From NCBI GenBank assembly GCA_963555705.1, contig OY743190.1:8469501-8533500 (forward strand): a stretch of 64,000 nt of DNA, in the 5' to 3' direction. Below are positions 1-10,639 of this stretch, one piece after another; position 1 is the stretch's first letter, and each line of letters begins with the position of its first letter. The notes under the pieces are model-generated. The model worked only from the letters and a program-made list of their open reading frames with translations, ran no database searches and had not been told where the DNA came from. The DNA comes from Ligustrum vulgare. Its lineage: Eukaryota; Streptophyta; Magnoliopsida; Lamiales; Oleaceae. The position numbers and the translations under genes are program-made.

Positions 1-198
1 AACATAGAAATATGAACTTAATTAATTGTAATTAAGGAAACAATGGGTGGCAATGATGAGGAAAAAGGGGAGAAATATTGGAAATTAGGAGTATTATTGT
101 AAATTTGTTGTGGTGTATTTATTGAAAATATATTTTAATTGTGGTGTGATTATAATGTGGTGTAGTAAATAAATTTTGTGGTGGTAATATAATTATCC
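1..198. mobile_element. Right end of a TIR DNA element (cut by window edge)
   Basis: The stretch has repeated GTGGTGT motifs and ends in TGGTGGTAATATAATTATCC. This resembles the right end of the complete element at 47,678-48,270, which has TTGTGGTGTGATAAAC followed by a terminus reading ATATAATTACCCA. The left end lies outside the window. No coding capacity is visible. Membership in the same family is inferred by eye. Confidence 0.5.
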
Positions 199-394
199 TT
201 AATATAATTCGAAAGATATATTTGCTTTCAAACATTGTGTTGATTGTTTGATTCAACATATCATTTGACTGTGTTGATTGTTTGATTCAACAAATTCGAA
301 TCAATCTCTAAATATTGGTTCTTTGGACTTTCTTAGGTTCATGTCAATCTTATGTGGATTTCGTAGTTACAATTGCTACGTGGTTTGCATCAGC
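199..394 (+). repeat. Remnant of a Ty3/gypsy 5' LTR
   Basis: This stretch lies directly before a degenerate initiator-Met primer binding site (395-406) and 550 bp before a gag frame, which is where a 5' LTR end would sit. It contains a direct repeat of GTGTTGATTGTTTGATTCAA at 237 and 271. The LTR start is not visible because another TIR element ends at about 198. The assignment rests on position and not on a second LTR. Confidence 0.35.
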
Positions 395-406
395 TAGTAT
401 TAGAGT
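395..406 (+). other. Degenerate primer binding site (tRNA-iMet type)
   Basis: TAGTATTAGAGT differs from the canonical plant retrotransposon PBS TGGTATCAGAGC at three positions. All three are G-to-A or C-to-T transitions, as expected from deamination of methylated DNA. It is followed by TTAGGCTCC and then by gag at 946, so it marks the host gypsy element as decayed. Confidence 0.5.
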
Positions 407-945
407 TTAGGCTCCAAATATCAAGGTTATATATTTAATTTTCAATGTTAATTCTTTATTTTTTTTATTCGTATTCTTGAGTAATTAATCCATAAAAGTA
501 TCCAAAAAAACTCAAAGGTTGTTATTGTGTTCGTTTAGCGTCCAAATTAAATTTCGTTTATTTTGTTGTTTTCATACTTGAACTTTTGAGCAAAAATTAA
601 ATTCAAAAAAAAATTATTCCGAAAATTCTACCAGAAAACTATTTGGAAGATTTTCAGTAAAAAAAAAAAAAAAAAGTTATTCAAGAACTGCTTTATTGAA
701 TTAATTCTAGTTCCTGTCAAAAATTCTTTCTCATCATTCCGTCATTGAGTTTTCTAAATTACAAAAAATTCTCACATCCTATTTTGAATTTTTCGGGGTT
801 GAAACTTGGTTGAGTTCAGATTCGTTCTTTGAAGCAATTGATTGAAAAAGGCAAAGTTGTGATACTAATAGAGGGAAAAAGCCCCCAAAAAAATGAGTGA
901 TACACAAGTGAAAACACGTGAGACGTATATTACTTAATTTTTAGG

Positions 946-1828
946 ATGTCAGAAGATTCTACTACAAACAAAAACAACTATCAAGCCTACATGTTTGAAG
1001 AATTGATACAACGGTATGAGTTACTGTTTGGTGGTGTAATTGGTAGGTTGGATAGGTTAAAACGGCTTACGGAAGTACCCAATGCAAGGAGACAATGCAG
1101 GCGAGAGCATATGATGGAGGTAAATGAAGAGTATGAAGAGGGTAGTGATATTGATGAGGGAATGATTATTGATATAAGAGTTAGGCATAAAAGGAGGCGT
1201 AGATATCTTGTGGGAGATAGAGTGAATTGTAGCATGAGCAACATCAAAATGATAATTCCTTCATTCAAGGGTATGAGTGATCAAGTAGCATACTTGGAGT
1301 GGGAAAAGAAGATTGAGTTGATATTTGATTGCTACAATTACTCTAGGGAGAAGAAGGTTAAGGCTACGGTACTTGCATTCACAGATTATGCTATTACTTG
1401 GTTGAATCAAATGATGACGTCTAGGAGGAGGAATCGTGAGAGGCCTATTAATGCTTGGGATGAATTAAAGGCTATCACGTGGATGTGATTTGTACCTAGT
1501 CATTATCACAGGGAGCTTCATGAAAATTGTAAAGTCTATACCAAGGTTCTACGGGTGTGGAGAACTATCACAAGAAGATGGAGTTGTTGATTATTAGGGC
1601 GAATGTAGAGGAGGATATGGAGACCACTCTGGCTCGGTTCTTGAATGGGTTGAATAGGGAGATAGATAATGTGATTGAATTGCAACATTATTTGGATTTA
1701 GAAGATATGTTGCACATGGATATTAAGGTAGATAGACAATTTAAAAAAAAAAAAAAAAAAAGGAGGTAGCAATGTATCCATTGGGTTCTTCAGTTTCTAA
1801 TTTATCTTGGAAATTGAGGTGGAAAAAC
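946..1828 (+). pseudogene. Ty3/gypsy gag (capsid part), broken
   Basis: A 180-codon frame from 946 carries the gag region I recognise from plant gypsy elements (IIPSFKGMSD, YLEWEKKIELIFDCYNY, ITWLNQMM). A TGA at 1,486-1,488 stops it where the family reads on with the FVPSHYHRELH segment, which is still legible at 1,489-1,530. After a frame change, the frame 1,557-1,769 continues capsid sequence (YHKKMELLIIRANVEEDMET, ARFLNGLNREI). An A-rich run at 1,742-1,759 then disrupts the basic linker. The gene stops at the Athila-like insertion at 1,829. It is non-functional. Gag would package element RNA in cytoplasmic particles. Confidence 0.8.
1824..1828 (+). repeat. Target-site duplication AAAAC (left)
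   Basis: AAAAC immediately precedes the LTR start TGATGCG. The same five bases follow the other LTR at 9,538-9,542. Five bases is the usual size for LTR retrotransposon integration. Confidence 0.85.
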
Positions 1829-3300
1829 TGATGCGTGTCGCAATACACCAAAATAATAAATAATTTCTTACTCTTTAAATATTAATTAATAATGTAGTAG
1901 CGAGAGTAAGGGTCGATCCCACGAGGAACAGAAACTAATTTTAGTTGTTCGATCAATTAGAATGGAATGAGGGGTTTTGTTGTTTGAATTGCTTGAATGA
2001 AAACTATGCATAAAAATAAACAATAAAATATGACTAAAGAAATAATATGAGAGGAAATCTTGTTCTCGGGTTCGGTTGTGTCCTTAATTAATGTTATATT
2101 TTTCCTTGTAACGTGTTTCTATTCCTAATTCAATTATCAATCATAAATAATCAACAAGCTCTGATTATCTAAATTCTTCCTTATGTGTATTGATTCAAAA
2201 CAAGCTCTTTGAACCAATTCTAGCCATGGACAATCCTAAACAAGCTCTTAGGATTTAATGCACGACTAGTATGAAAATTTAGAAGAATAGATTGAATTGG
2301 ATCGTTAATTACACAAGCTCGAATTAATCAATCCAAGTTGAATTATTACTAAACCTGCACGAGATTTATTTGCTACTAAAGTAAAGATTCAATGACAATT
2401 ACGGATCAAGAATCTAAACATAGCATATTCATGAATCCAAAGATCAATAATCCAATTGGCCAAATTAAACTATTAATCAAATAAACTCAATTGAACATTC
2501 AAAACATAATAATCCAACAATTGAAATAAAGGAATAAATTCACGCTACTAATTTGTAGGAAAAGAAAATAACATAATTAAATTGACACAACTTCCCCTTT
2601 GAACAAGAAATGGAATTTAGCCTAGCATAGTTGTGGTAGATTCTTCAAATTGCTTCATGAATTCCATTGTTGTTGTGTTCTTGCGCTTGAAAATCTCCCA
2701 AGAATGCTCTATATTTTGCTCTCAATTTTCCTCAATGTCTTGCCTCTTTCACAATAATAAAAGTCTCTTTTTCTTGTCATGAAACTCCCTTTTTACAGCC
2801 TCAATTTCGTGCCCTAACTTTGGGAGCAAGAAATCCAAAATTATGGAAAGAATTGAAATTAGAAAATTTTTGACTTGAAGATTTACGGCCGTAACATTCC
2901 TTTTACGGCCGTAATTGAGTTTCTGCATATTTCCTTAAATTGGAGTTACGGCCGTAACATTTTGATTTACGACCGTAACTTTTCCTTTACGGCCGTAACT
3001 TTTCCTTTACGGCCGTAAAGTGGTTTCTGCTTATTTTCAACTTGCTTCACGACACTTTCACGGCCGTAACCTTATTTTCTTACGGCCGTAACACCTTTTC
3101 TTGCGACCGTAAATATATTTGCACCTAAGTCCCCAAACTTCATTTTGATCGCATTTTGGTCCTTTTTCCTTCTTATCTCTTCCTTTGTGATCCTATACAA
3201 TATAAAACATAAAATGCATTAATAATACTTAGATAGAATCACATTATGGCATATTCAAGGATATAAGTGTATAAAATAAACGTTAATATAACACTTATCA
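1829..3300 (-). repeat. 3' LTR of the Athila-like element
   Basis: 1,472 bp, starting TGATGCGTG and ending CTTATCA on the plus strand. It contains nine copies of the palindrome TTACGGCCGTAA or a one- or two-base variant between 2,880 and 3,115. Six of these are perfect. The variants include TTACGACCGTAA and TTGCGACCGTAA, which show transitions inside the CCG/CG part. The LTR partner at 8,066 has the same array. Confidence 0.93.
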
Positions 3301-3313
3301 AATCCCCCCACAC
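3301..3313 (-). other. Polypurine tract
   Basis: On the minus strand GTGTGGGGGGATT directly abuts the 3' LTR. It is the expected plus-strand DNA priming site of reverse transcription and fixes the element orientation as minus. Confidence 0.75.
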
Positions 3314-5554
3314 TTGAACCATTGTTCATCCTCGAACAAAGATTTGCAAAGATAAGAATAGGATTCAAATAATAGATTTCAATTTAGAGACTTGAGGTTG
3401 CAACCCACTTTTCTTTAACAAGAATGTTCCATTGCATGATCGGATTGTGTTAGTGTGTGCTAGAGATGCAACGCCTTTTATTTCCCATCCCAATCATGGC
3501 TCGTTTCCTTTCACCTCTCGTGTTTGCTCACATCCCAACCATGTATGAGTGACTACAAGAAAAATAGTTTCGCCCAATTTTAGGGGAATTCATTTGCGTA
3601 AACCGAGTTATTCATGATGTGAATTCAGTCAACACAGTACCCTCGACCACATTCATACCACCAACCCTAGACCAAGCAATTCAAACCACTCATAAGTATA
3701 TGTAATGGGTTTTAACACCCTCACAAGATATTTCCCTCTTCGCACAAAGTGTATAAGGGTTTGAATTTTTCGCTCATCTCTCTGCATGGATAAGTCAGTA
3801 CCACAGATTGCCTAACTGTCATAACCGGAGCCAACAATAACACAAGTGCAAAGCGAAGGTCTTTATTTGGTTGTAACGGGGCTTCGGGTCAGGTATGATA
3901 AAAGGATATATTTAGGCTAAGTCGAGAAGGAATTTCGCAAACTAAGTCAATTCAAAATAACATTACTTCCTTCTCCCTTAATATGATCTTCATTGTTTCC
4001 CACTACCCAACTTTATTTACACTTGAATCTCGTTCTTGCTTTTTTTCTCTTTTTTTTTTTCTCTTTTTTTTTTTTCTTTTCACAAGTTGAGTGTTTGACT
4101 TTCTCAACCAATAAATTCCTTGACTAAACCCCTTTTTTTTTCTCTTTTTTTTTCCGCATAGAATACACTTTTTTTTTCTCAATCACAAGATGGAATTTCA
4201 ATCCCCTGAATTCAGTCCATTTCACAACCAATGCTCAACACAAGATAACCATTTTAACTTCTTGAACTTAGACCATAGCACAATCCTCAATCAACAAAAG
4301 CTTGCGAATCCCTTCTCTATGGGTTCAAATCAAAACAGAGATAATGCGAAAGAAAGGGTATTCGTGGCTTGTAGTGTGGCATGAAATTTCAAAGAAAGGC
4401 TAAGGCTCAAACGGGCTTCTAATGGTTTATGTAGTAAGGTAGGCTCTTTTAGAAAGTCAAATTTGGCTTAACCTATTGCCTTTGCTATAATTTGCACTTG
4501 AATCAAAAAGCTACAACGGTATGCACAAGAAAGCACATCCAAGCATAACCCAACCATACAGGACACACATCAAAGAATTACGAGCTCATAAGTATTAAAA
4601 ACAGTTCTTAGGCTCAAAAGCTCACAAATTATGGTTTTCATGTATTTCTCCCATCCAATTATGAGCTATAGGTCATTGCTTGATCTTCATTCCAAATCTA
4701 AGTCCATTGGTCGAGGATAATGGTTAAAAGTATTCAAACCATGACTACTCACAAAGGTATAATAATTGGGACATTCAAGGTTATATATGAAAGGGTAATC
4801 TGTCTATTGTAGGTTGGGTTGATTAGGTTGTAGATATTTGACAATTTTTTTTTACTTTTCATTTTCAACCTATTTGTGTGGTTTTGGACGAGATGATCTC
4901 TATGTGCTCAATTTATATCCAATTATGCAATGATTTTTCAAAAAAATGAACCAAAAGTGGGGTCGCTTCCTATCAAAGTATGGTTTAAGACCTAAGTAGC
5001 ATAGATAGGTAACGAAAGTAGAGAAAAAAATAAAATGGATGCTGACTCAACATGAATTTAACGTTTCGACTACAGAAAGAAGATAACGACATTAAGCTCA
5101 CAATCAATTCAATCTCCCCCACACTTAGACAAAACAATGTCCTCATTGAAAAGCAAAACAATAAAAGGGGAGTTATGCGCGAGGGCTACGTGCTATTAAA
5201 AATTTGAAAAAAAGGCAAACTTACGGCCGTAAGTCACATTTTGAAAAAAATTTCAAAGAAACAATTACGGCCGTAAAAAATGTAAATACGGCCGTAATAA
5301 GGCTTCTGTATAATAAAAAAAAAAAAAACTGGAATTGAGTTACGGCCGTAAAAGGGTATCTTACGGCCGTAACTAGGCCACTGGAAATTTCATGTTTTTT
5401 TTTTTTTTTTTTTTTTTTTGAAAATAAAATAAAATAAACTAAAAATAAGAATACGAAAATAAAGAGTCGAGGAGGTAAAGAAACTCCCCTCTCGGGTTGC
5501 CTCCCGAGTAGCGCCGCTGTTTACAGTCGTTGGCTTGACTGAGTTCTTTCTCAT
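3314..5554 (-). other. Non-coding 3' interior of the Athila-like element
   Basis: 2.2 kb between the protease stop and the polypurine tract, in the place where reverse transcriptase and integrase would lie in an autonomous element. No frame of note is present. The 64-codon frame at 4,190 has no recognisable content. Four perfect TTACGGCCGTAA copies and one variant occur at 5,221-5,373, and a T-run lies at 5,396-5,419. A compact hairpin at 5,491-5,508 follows the gag-protease frame. Confidence 0.7.
5491..5508. other. Hairpin CTCGGG-TTGCCT-CCCGAG
   Basis: Perfect 6-bp GC-rich stem with a 6-base loop, lying 47 bp past the gag-protease stop on the element's coding (minus) strand. In RNA it could act at the 3' side of the frame, in packaging or in RNA stability. 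The role is unknown. Confidence 0.5.
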
Positions 5555-7936
5555 TCAACCGGGATTAGGTGGATTCCCAAAGCTCAATCTCCTCTTCGTG
5601 CTCTTCATTAGTGCCTGCAAAATAGGGGGTAGAGGTTTTTCATCAGAAATTGGTAATGAGATGGATGAGATTTTACCTGATTTCGGAGAGTTTGGACAGT
5701 CCTTTCCACCAATATCGAGAACTTCCTGTACTAAAGAGTCATTCACATTAACAGAATAAACAGGATCATCATCAAAAATTTTCACGGAATCATAAATATT
5801 GAATTGAACAATTTCATTATCAAATTCCATGGAAAGTGTGCCACTACTAACATCTATCTTAGTTTTAGATGTTTTCAAAAATGGTCTACCTAACAAAATA
5901 GGAGTAGAGTTGGGGGAGTAGTCATCATTCATGTCCAATACATAAAAATCTGCAGGAAATACTAACCCGCCTACTTGTACTAAAACATCTTCAACTATCC
6001 CATCCGGATATGCATTGGAACGGTCGGCTAGTTGAATGATAACACTAGTTTCAGTCATTTTAGCAAGTTTCAATGAAGTGTACGTAGATCTAGGCATTAC
6101 ATTTATGGATGCTCCTAGGTCTATCAATGCACGATCTATCCTAGTGTTACCTATTTGACAGGGTATGGTAAACATACCTGGATCCTTGCACTTGGGAGGC
6201 AATTTTCTTTGAAAAAGTGCAGACACGGATTCACCTATTCTTACCATCTCATTTCCATTTAGCTTTCTCTTATTGGTGCACAGATCCTTCAAAAACTTTG
6301 CATATCGGGGAACTTGTTTGATGGCATCCAATAATGGAATGTTGATTTCCACTTTCCTGAACATATCCAGTATATCCTTTTCCTTGCCCTCCTTGTTTGC
6401 TTTTGCCAACCTGCTAGGAAAAGGAGGTGGAGTCGATTTAGCAATTGAATTAGAGCTGGATTTTACCTGCGGGATTTGTGAAGTGGCATCCCCCTTTTCA
6501 ACTTCTTTCTCTTCGTTCCCTTTATTCGCGAAGATTTGTTTGCTTGGACCTTCAACCTCTTTTCCATTCCTCAGGGTTATGGCACTCACGTTTTTGGGGT
6601 TCACCTCGGGTTGAGATGGTAGCTTCCTTCCAGATTGTGCCTCAAGTCTGTTGATGGCAATAGCCATTTGGCTCATCTGATTCTCCAAATTCTGAATACT
6701 GGATTTGGTGTCCTGTTGAAATTGAATTGTGTTAGAGGCCAAAGTTTTAACCATATCTTCTAGAGAGATACCTGAGTCCTGGGGCCTTTGTTGGTACTGT
6801 CCCTGTCAATGGAAATTTCCTTGTTGTTGGAAATGCCCTTGAGATTTGTTGGAGGGGAAACCCGGGGGCTTGTTATTCCCATAGCTTAGATTGGGGTGAT
6901 CCCTCCAACCAGGGTTATAGGTGTTGGAGTACGGGTTGTATTGCTGTTTTTGAAATGGAAACCCTTCTGCAGCCTTTACCTGTTCACCATTCTCCTCTTG
7001 CAACACCGGACATGTATCCGTTGGATGTCCAAAGTTTGAACAGATTCCGCATGCTTTGACCTGATTCAAGTTCCCTACAGCAAGCTGCTTAACAAGATTG
7101 GTTAGTTCATATAATTGACCTTCGATATTGGAACTACTTACCTCGTTCACTCGGCGGACTTGGGAATCTCGGGTTGAATTGAATTGCTGAGTATTTTCTG
7201 CCATATTAGAGATTAAAGCCCGCGCTTGTTCCGGCGTCTTGTCCATGAGCGCTCCTCCACTCGCGGCATCTATCATGTTTCTATCCATCGGTGCTAACCC
7301 TTCGTAGAAATACTGCACCAGGAGTTGCTCACTGATCTGATGGTGGGGGCAGCTCGAAATGAGTTTCTTGAAGCGCTCCCAGTACTCATATAATGTCTTG
7401 CCATTGCTTTGGCGAACCCCGCAAATCTCCTTCCGGATTGTCCCAGCCCTAGATGCAGGGAAGTACTTCTCTAGAAACAACCTCTTCATATCATTCCATG
7501 TGGTGACTGATCCAGATGGTAGACAGTACAACCAGTCTGTAGCGGCATCCTTCAATGAGAATGGGAAAGCCCTCATCTTGATTTGCTCCTCGGTAATACC
7601 CGTGGGTCTCATGCTATCACATACCACGTGAAACTCCTTGAGATGTTTATATGGTTCTTCACCGGCATGTCCCCGAAAAGTAGGTAGAAGGTGGATCAAC
7701 CCGGATTTTAGCTCAAAGGTTCGTCCTTCCTCCACCGCCGGAAATGTGACGCACAATGGTTGTTGAACGACATCCGGAGTGGCTAACTGCTTAAGAGTCA
7801 AATTGTTGTTGTTAGCTGCCATTGTTTGTTGTGCTGCTTTCCTTTGCTGTCGAAAGGTCCTCTCAATTTCTGGGTCAAGATCAAAAAGTTCACAATTAGT
7901 TGACCGAGTTTTAAGCATATAAGCAAAGGAGTACAA
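5555..7936 (-). pseudogene. Athila-like gag-protease with one in-frame stop
   Basis: One 794-codon frame on the minus strand, interrupted only by TGA at 6,808-6,806. The N-terminal part (376 codons from 7,936) is the capsid with FPFSLKDAATDWL and YFPASRAGTIRKEI. A CX2CX4HX4C zinc knuckle follows (CGICSNFGHPTDTC), then NPYSNTYNPGWRDHPN. After the TGA come a predicted coiled-coil stretch (QNLENQMSQMAIAINRLEAQ), AITLRNGKE, and a retropepsin with the catalytic motif ALIDLGASINVMP and the flap/dimer part ILLGRPFL. The frame ends normally, with no polymerase fused to it. The TGA probably arose from CGA or CAA by transition. Read-through or a cryptic start at 6,754 is conceivable but not shown. Confidence 0.88.
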
Positions 7937-8041
7937 AAATAATTTTTTTTTTTTTTGAAAAATTATATAAATAAAATAGAAAATAAAATAAATGCAGAAA
8001 AATAAAATTCTAATTGATTAAACACTAAATTGGTTAACCGT

Positions 8042-8059
8042 TCCCCGGCAACGGCGCCA
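8042..8059 (-). other. Primer binding site for tRNA-Asp
   Basis: On the minus strand TGGCGCCGTTGCCGGGGA follows the 5' LTR after a 6-7 base spacer. It is complementary to the 3' end of plant tRNA-Asp(GUC), the primer usual for Athila/Tat-branch elements. Confidence 0.85.
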
Positions 8060-8065
8060 AAAATT

Positions 8066-9537
8066 TGATGCGTGTCGCAATGCACCAAAATAATAAATAA
8101 TTCCTTACTCGTTAAATATTAATTAATAATGTAGTAGCGAGAGTAAGGGTCGATCCCACGAGGAACAGAAACTAATTTTAGTTGTTCGATCAATTAGAAT
8201 GGAATGAGGGGTTTTGTTGTTTGAATTGCTTGAATGAAAACTATGCATAAAAATAAACAATAAAATATGACTAAAGAAATAATATGAGAGGAAATCTTGT
8301 TCTCGGGTTCGGTTGTGTCCTTAATTAATGTTATATTTTTCCTTGTAACGTGTTTCTATTCCTAATTCAATTATCAATCATAAATAATCAACAAGCTCTG
8401 ATTATCTAAATTCTTCCTTATGTGTATTGATTCAAAACAAGCTCTTTGAACCAATTCTAGCCATGGACAATCCTAAACAAGCTCTTATGATTTAATGCAC
8501 GACTAGTATGAAAATTTAGAAGAATAGATTGAATTGGATCGTTAATTACACAAGCTCGAATTAATCAATCCAAGTTGAATTATTACTAAACCTGCACGAG
8601 ATTTATTTGCTACTAAAGTAAAGATTCAATGACAATTACGGATCAAGAATCTAAACATAGCATATTCATGAATCCAAAGATCAATAATCCAATTGGCCAA
8701 ATTAAACTATTAATCAAATAAACTCAATTGAACATTCAAAACATAATAATCCAACAATTGAAATAAAGGAATAAATTCACGCTACTAATTTGTAGGAAAA
8801 GAAAATAACATAATTAAATTGACACAACTTCCCCTTTGAACAAGAAATGGAATTTAGCCTAGCATAGTTGTGGTAGATTCTTCAAATTGCTTCATGAATT
8901 CCATTGTTGTTGTGTTCTTGCGCTTGAAAATCTCCCAAGAATGCTCTATATTTTGCTCTCAATTTTCCTCAATGTCTTGCCTCTTTCACAATAATAAAAG
9001 TCTCTTTTTCTTGTCATGAAACTCCCTTTTTACAGCCTCAATTTCGTGCCCTAACTTTGGGAGCAAGAAATCCAAAATTATGGAAAGAATTGAAATTAGA
9101 AAATTTTTGACTTGAAGATTTACGGCCGTAACATTCCTTTTACGGCCGTAATTGAGTTTCTGCATATTTCCTTAAATTGGAGTTACGGCCGTAACATTTT
9201 GATTTACGACCGTAACTTTTCCTTTACGGCCGTAACTTTTCCTTTACGGCCGTAAAGTGGTTTCTGCTTATTTTCAACTTGCTTCACGACACTTTCACGG
9301 CCGTAACCTTATTTTCTTACGGCCGTAACACCTTTTCTTGCGACCGTAAATATATTTGCACCTAAGTCCCCAAACTTCATTTTGATCGCATTTTGGTCCT
9401 TTTTCCTTCTTATCTCTTCCTTTGTGATCCTATACAATATAAAACATAAAATGCATTAATAATACTTAGATAGAATCACATTATGGCATATTCAAGGATA
9501 TAAGTGTATAAAATAAACGTTAATATAACACTTATCA
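8066..9537 (-). repeat. 5' LTR of the Athila-like element
   Basis: 1,472 bp and essentially identical to 1,829-3,300. The substitutions I saw lie in the first 60 bp (ATGCACC, AATTCC, CTCGTT) and at 8,488 (CTTATG instead of CTTAGG). It carries the same TTACGGCCGTAA array at 9,118-9,350. Confidence 0.93.
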
Positions 9538-9542
9538 AAAAC
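9538..9542 (+). repeat. Target-site duplication AAAAC (right)
   Basis: Matches 1,824-1,828 exactly and lies immediately outside the LTR. Confidence 0.85.
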
Positions 9543-10072
9543 AAAGGAGACGGGGTTGTTTCAAAGGACAAATTTGAGGTATTGAAGGGAAAGGATGAAC
9601 TTGCTAACAAGGTAGCAATAGGAAATCGCAGGCATCTAAGAGTAGGGACATCCAATGCTTCGAATATTTGGAAAGGTGACACATATCTTCTCAATGTCCC
9701 AACAAAGGGTAATATTGCTGAGAGATGACAAAGTGGAGGCTAGTGATAATGAGAAGATGTTGTCTGGAGATAGTGACGAGCTATTGATTGCAAGGAGAGC
9801 TCTTGGTACTCAAATCAAGACGAATGACTTGGAACAACAAAGGAAAAACATATTTCATACGTGGTTCCACATCAATAACAAGGTTTGTAATATGAATATT
9901 GGCAGGGGTAGTTGTTCTAATGTTGCTAGCACTACACTTGATAAAAAATTAGGATTAAAATTGTTAAAACATCATAAACCTTAACGGATTCAATGGTTGA
10001 ATGATAGTCAGAAATTAAGGTGAATATGAGGGTGTTGCTGAATTTTTCTTTTAGTATCTATCATGATGAAGT
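9543..10072 (+). pseudogene. Ty3/gypsy gag end and protease start, broken
   Basis: Continues the frame lost at 1,828. KDKFEVLKGKDE is the basic linker. IWKGDTYLLNVPTKG is a decayed zinc knuckle in which the cysteines are lost. After a frameshift, ILLRDDKVEASDNEKM, LIARRALGTQI and NIFHTWFHINNKVCNM, with GRGSCSNVASTTL, match the gypsy protease region. The usual D-G-G-S-C active site reads G-R-G-S-C here, so the catalytic Asp is gone. The segment ends at the copia insertion at 10,073. Confidence 0.75.
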
Positions 10073-10620
10073 TGTTGGAAAAATGTGAATGAGAAATTCA
10101 ACTCATGTAACTCTCATGTCTTACAATTAATTGAGGTTAAATTAGCCTTATTAATTGGGGAGTTATGTGTGGAGTTATAGTTGGTAATTAGGGAGTTATG
10201 TATAAATTATAGTATAACTCCTTTGCATGCTATATAATCCCTCTCTCCACTCTTTTGAAAAACATGAAAAAAAAAAAACATTGGTTTTATCAAGACACTT
10301 TTGCTCTATGTTTTGTCTACATTTTATTGTATCTTGATTTTTGGAGATTGTTCATACAAAGTTTTGTTCGCCAAAGTGGTAACTTTGTATTGTGTTAACT
10401 ACTCAACATTCGTTGTATTCGGAAATATAGACGTCCAGACAAACCTCAAGCACAGATTGCTGAGGGGGCGAATATACTTTAAGGAAACTGTGTTCATACA
10501 GACCTCGGTTCCAGATTCTGTTAGAATTTAGAGTTTTGGTTTTTATCAATATTTATATTATTGTGTTCCAGTTTATTGTTTGTTTTTTTGTCAATCAAAT
10601 TCAAGAACTATTTTCTTACA
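10073..10620 (+). repeat. 5' LTR of the copia element
   Basis: 548 bp, with a TATATAAT promoter box at 10,231-10,238 followed by CCCTCTC. It is longer than the 3' LTR, mainly through an extra GTTGGTAATTAGGGAGTTATG-like duplication near 10,170 and extra sequence around 10,470. The two LTRs have diverged noticeably, so this insertion is older than the Athila-like one. Confidence 0.82.
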
Positions 10621-10639
10621 AACTTAAAACAATTTTGAA

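Larger units (their letters stand above)
1829..9537 (-). mobile_element. Young Athila-like Ty3/gypsy element lacking RT and integrase
   Basis: Two 1,472-bp direct repeats (1,829-3,300 and 8,066-9,537) start TG and end CA and are flanked by AAAAC. On the minus strand the order is LTR, tRNA-Asp primer binding site (8,042-8,059), gag-protease frame (7,936 to 5,555), long non-coding stretch, polypurine tract (3,301-3,313), LTR. The Asp primer and the gag/protease sequence fit the Athila branch. Reverse transcriptase, RNase H and integrase are absent, so this copy must have moved using proteins supplied by another element. By eye I found only four substitutions between the LTRs and no length difference, so the insertion is recent. 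Confidence 0.92.

Noticed and set aside
3549..3565. GACTACAAGAAAAATAG as a CACTA transposon end
   Set aside because: Single short match inside a well-delimited LTR element, with no partner terminus.
4190..4384. 64-codon frame in the Athila-like interior
   Set aside because: No recognised domain; it lies in the non-coding 3' interior on the strand opposite to gag-protease.
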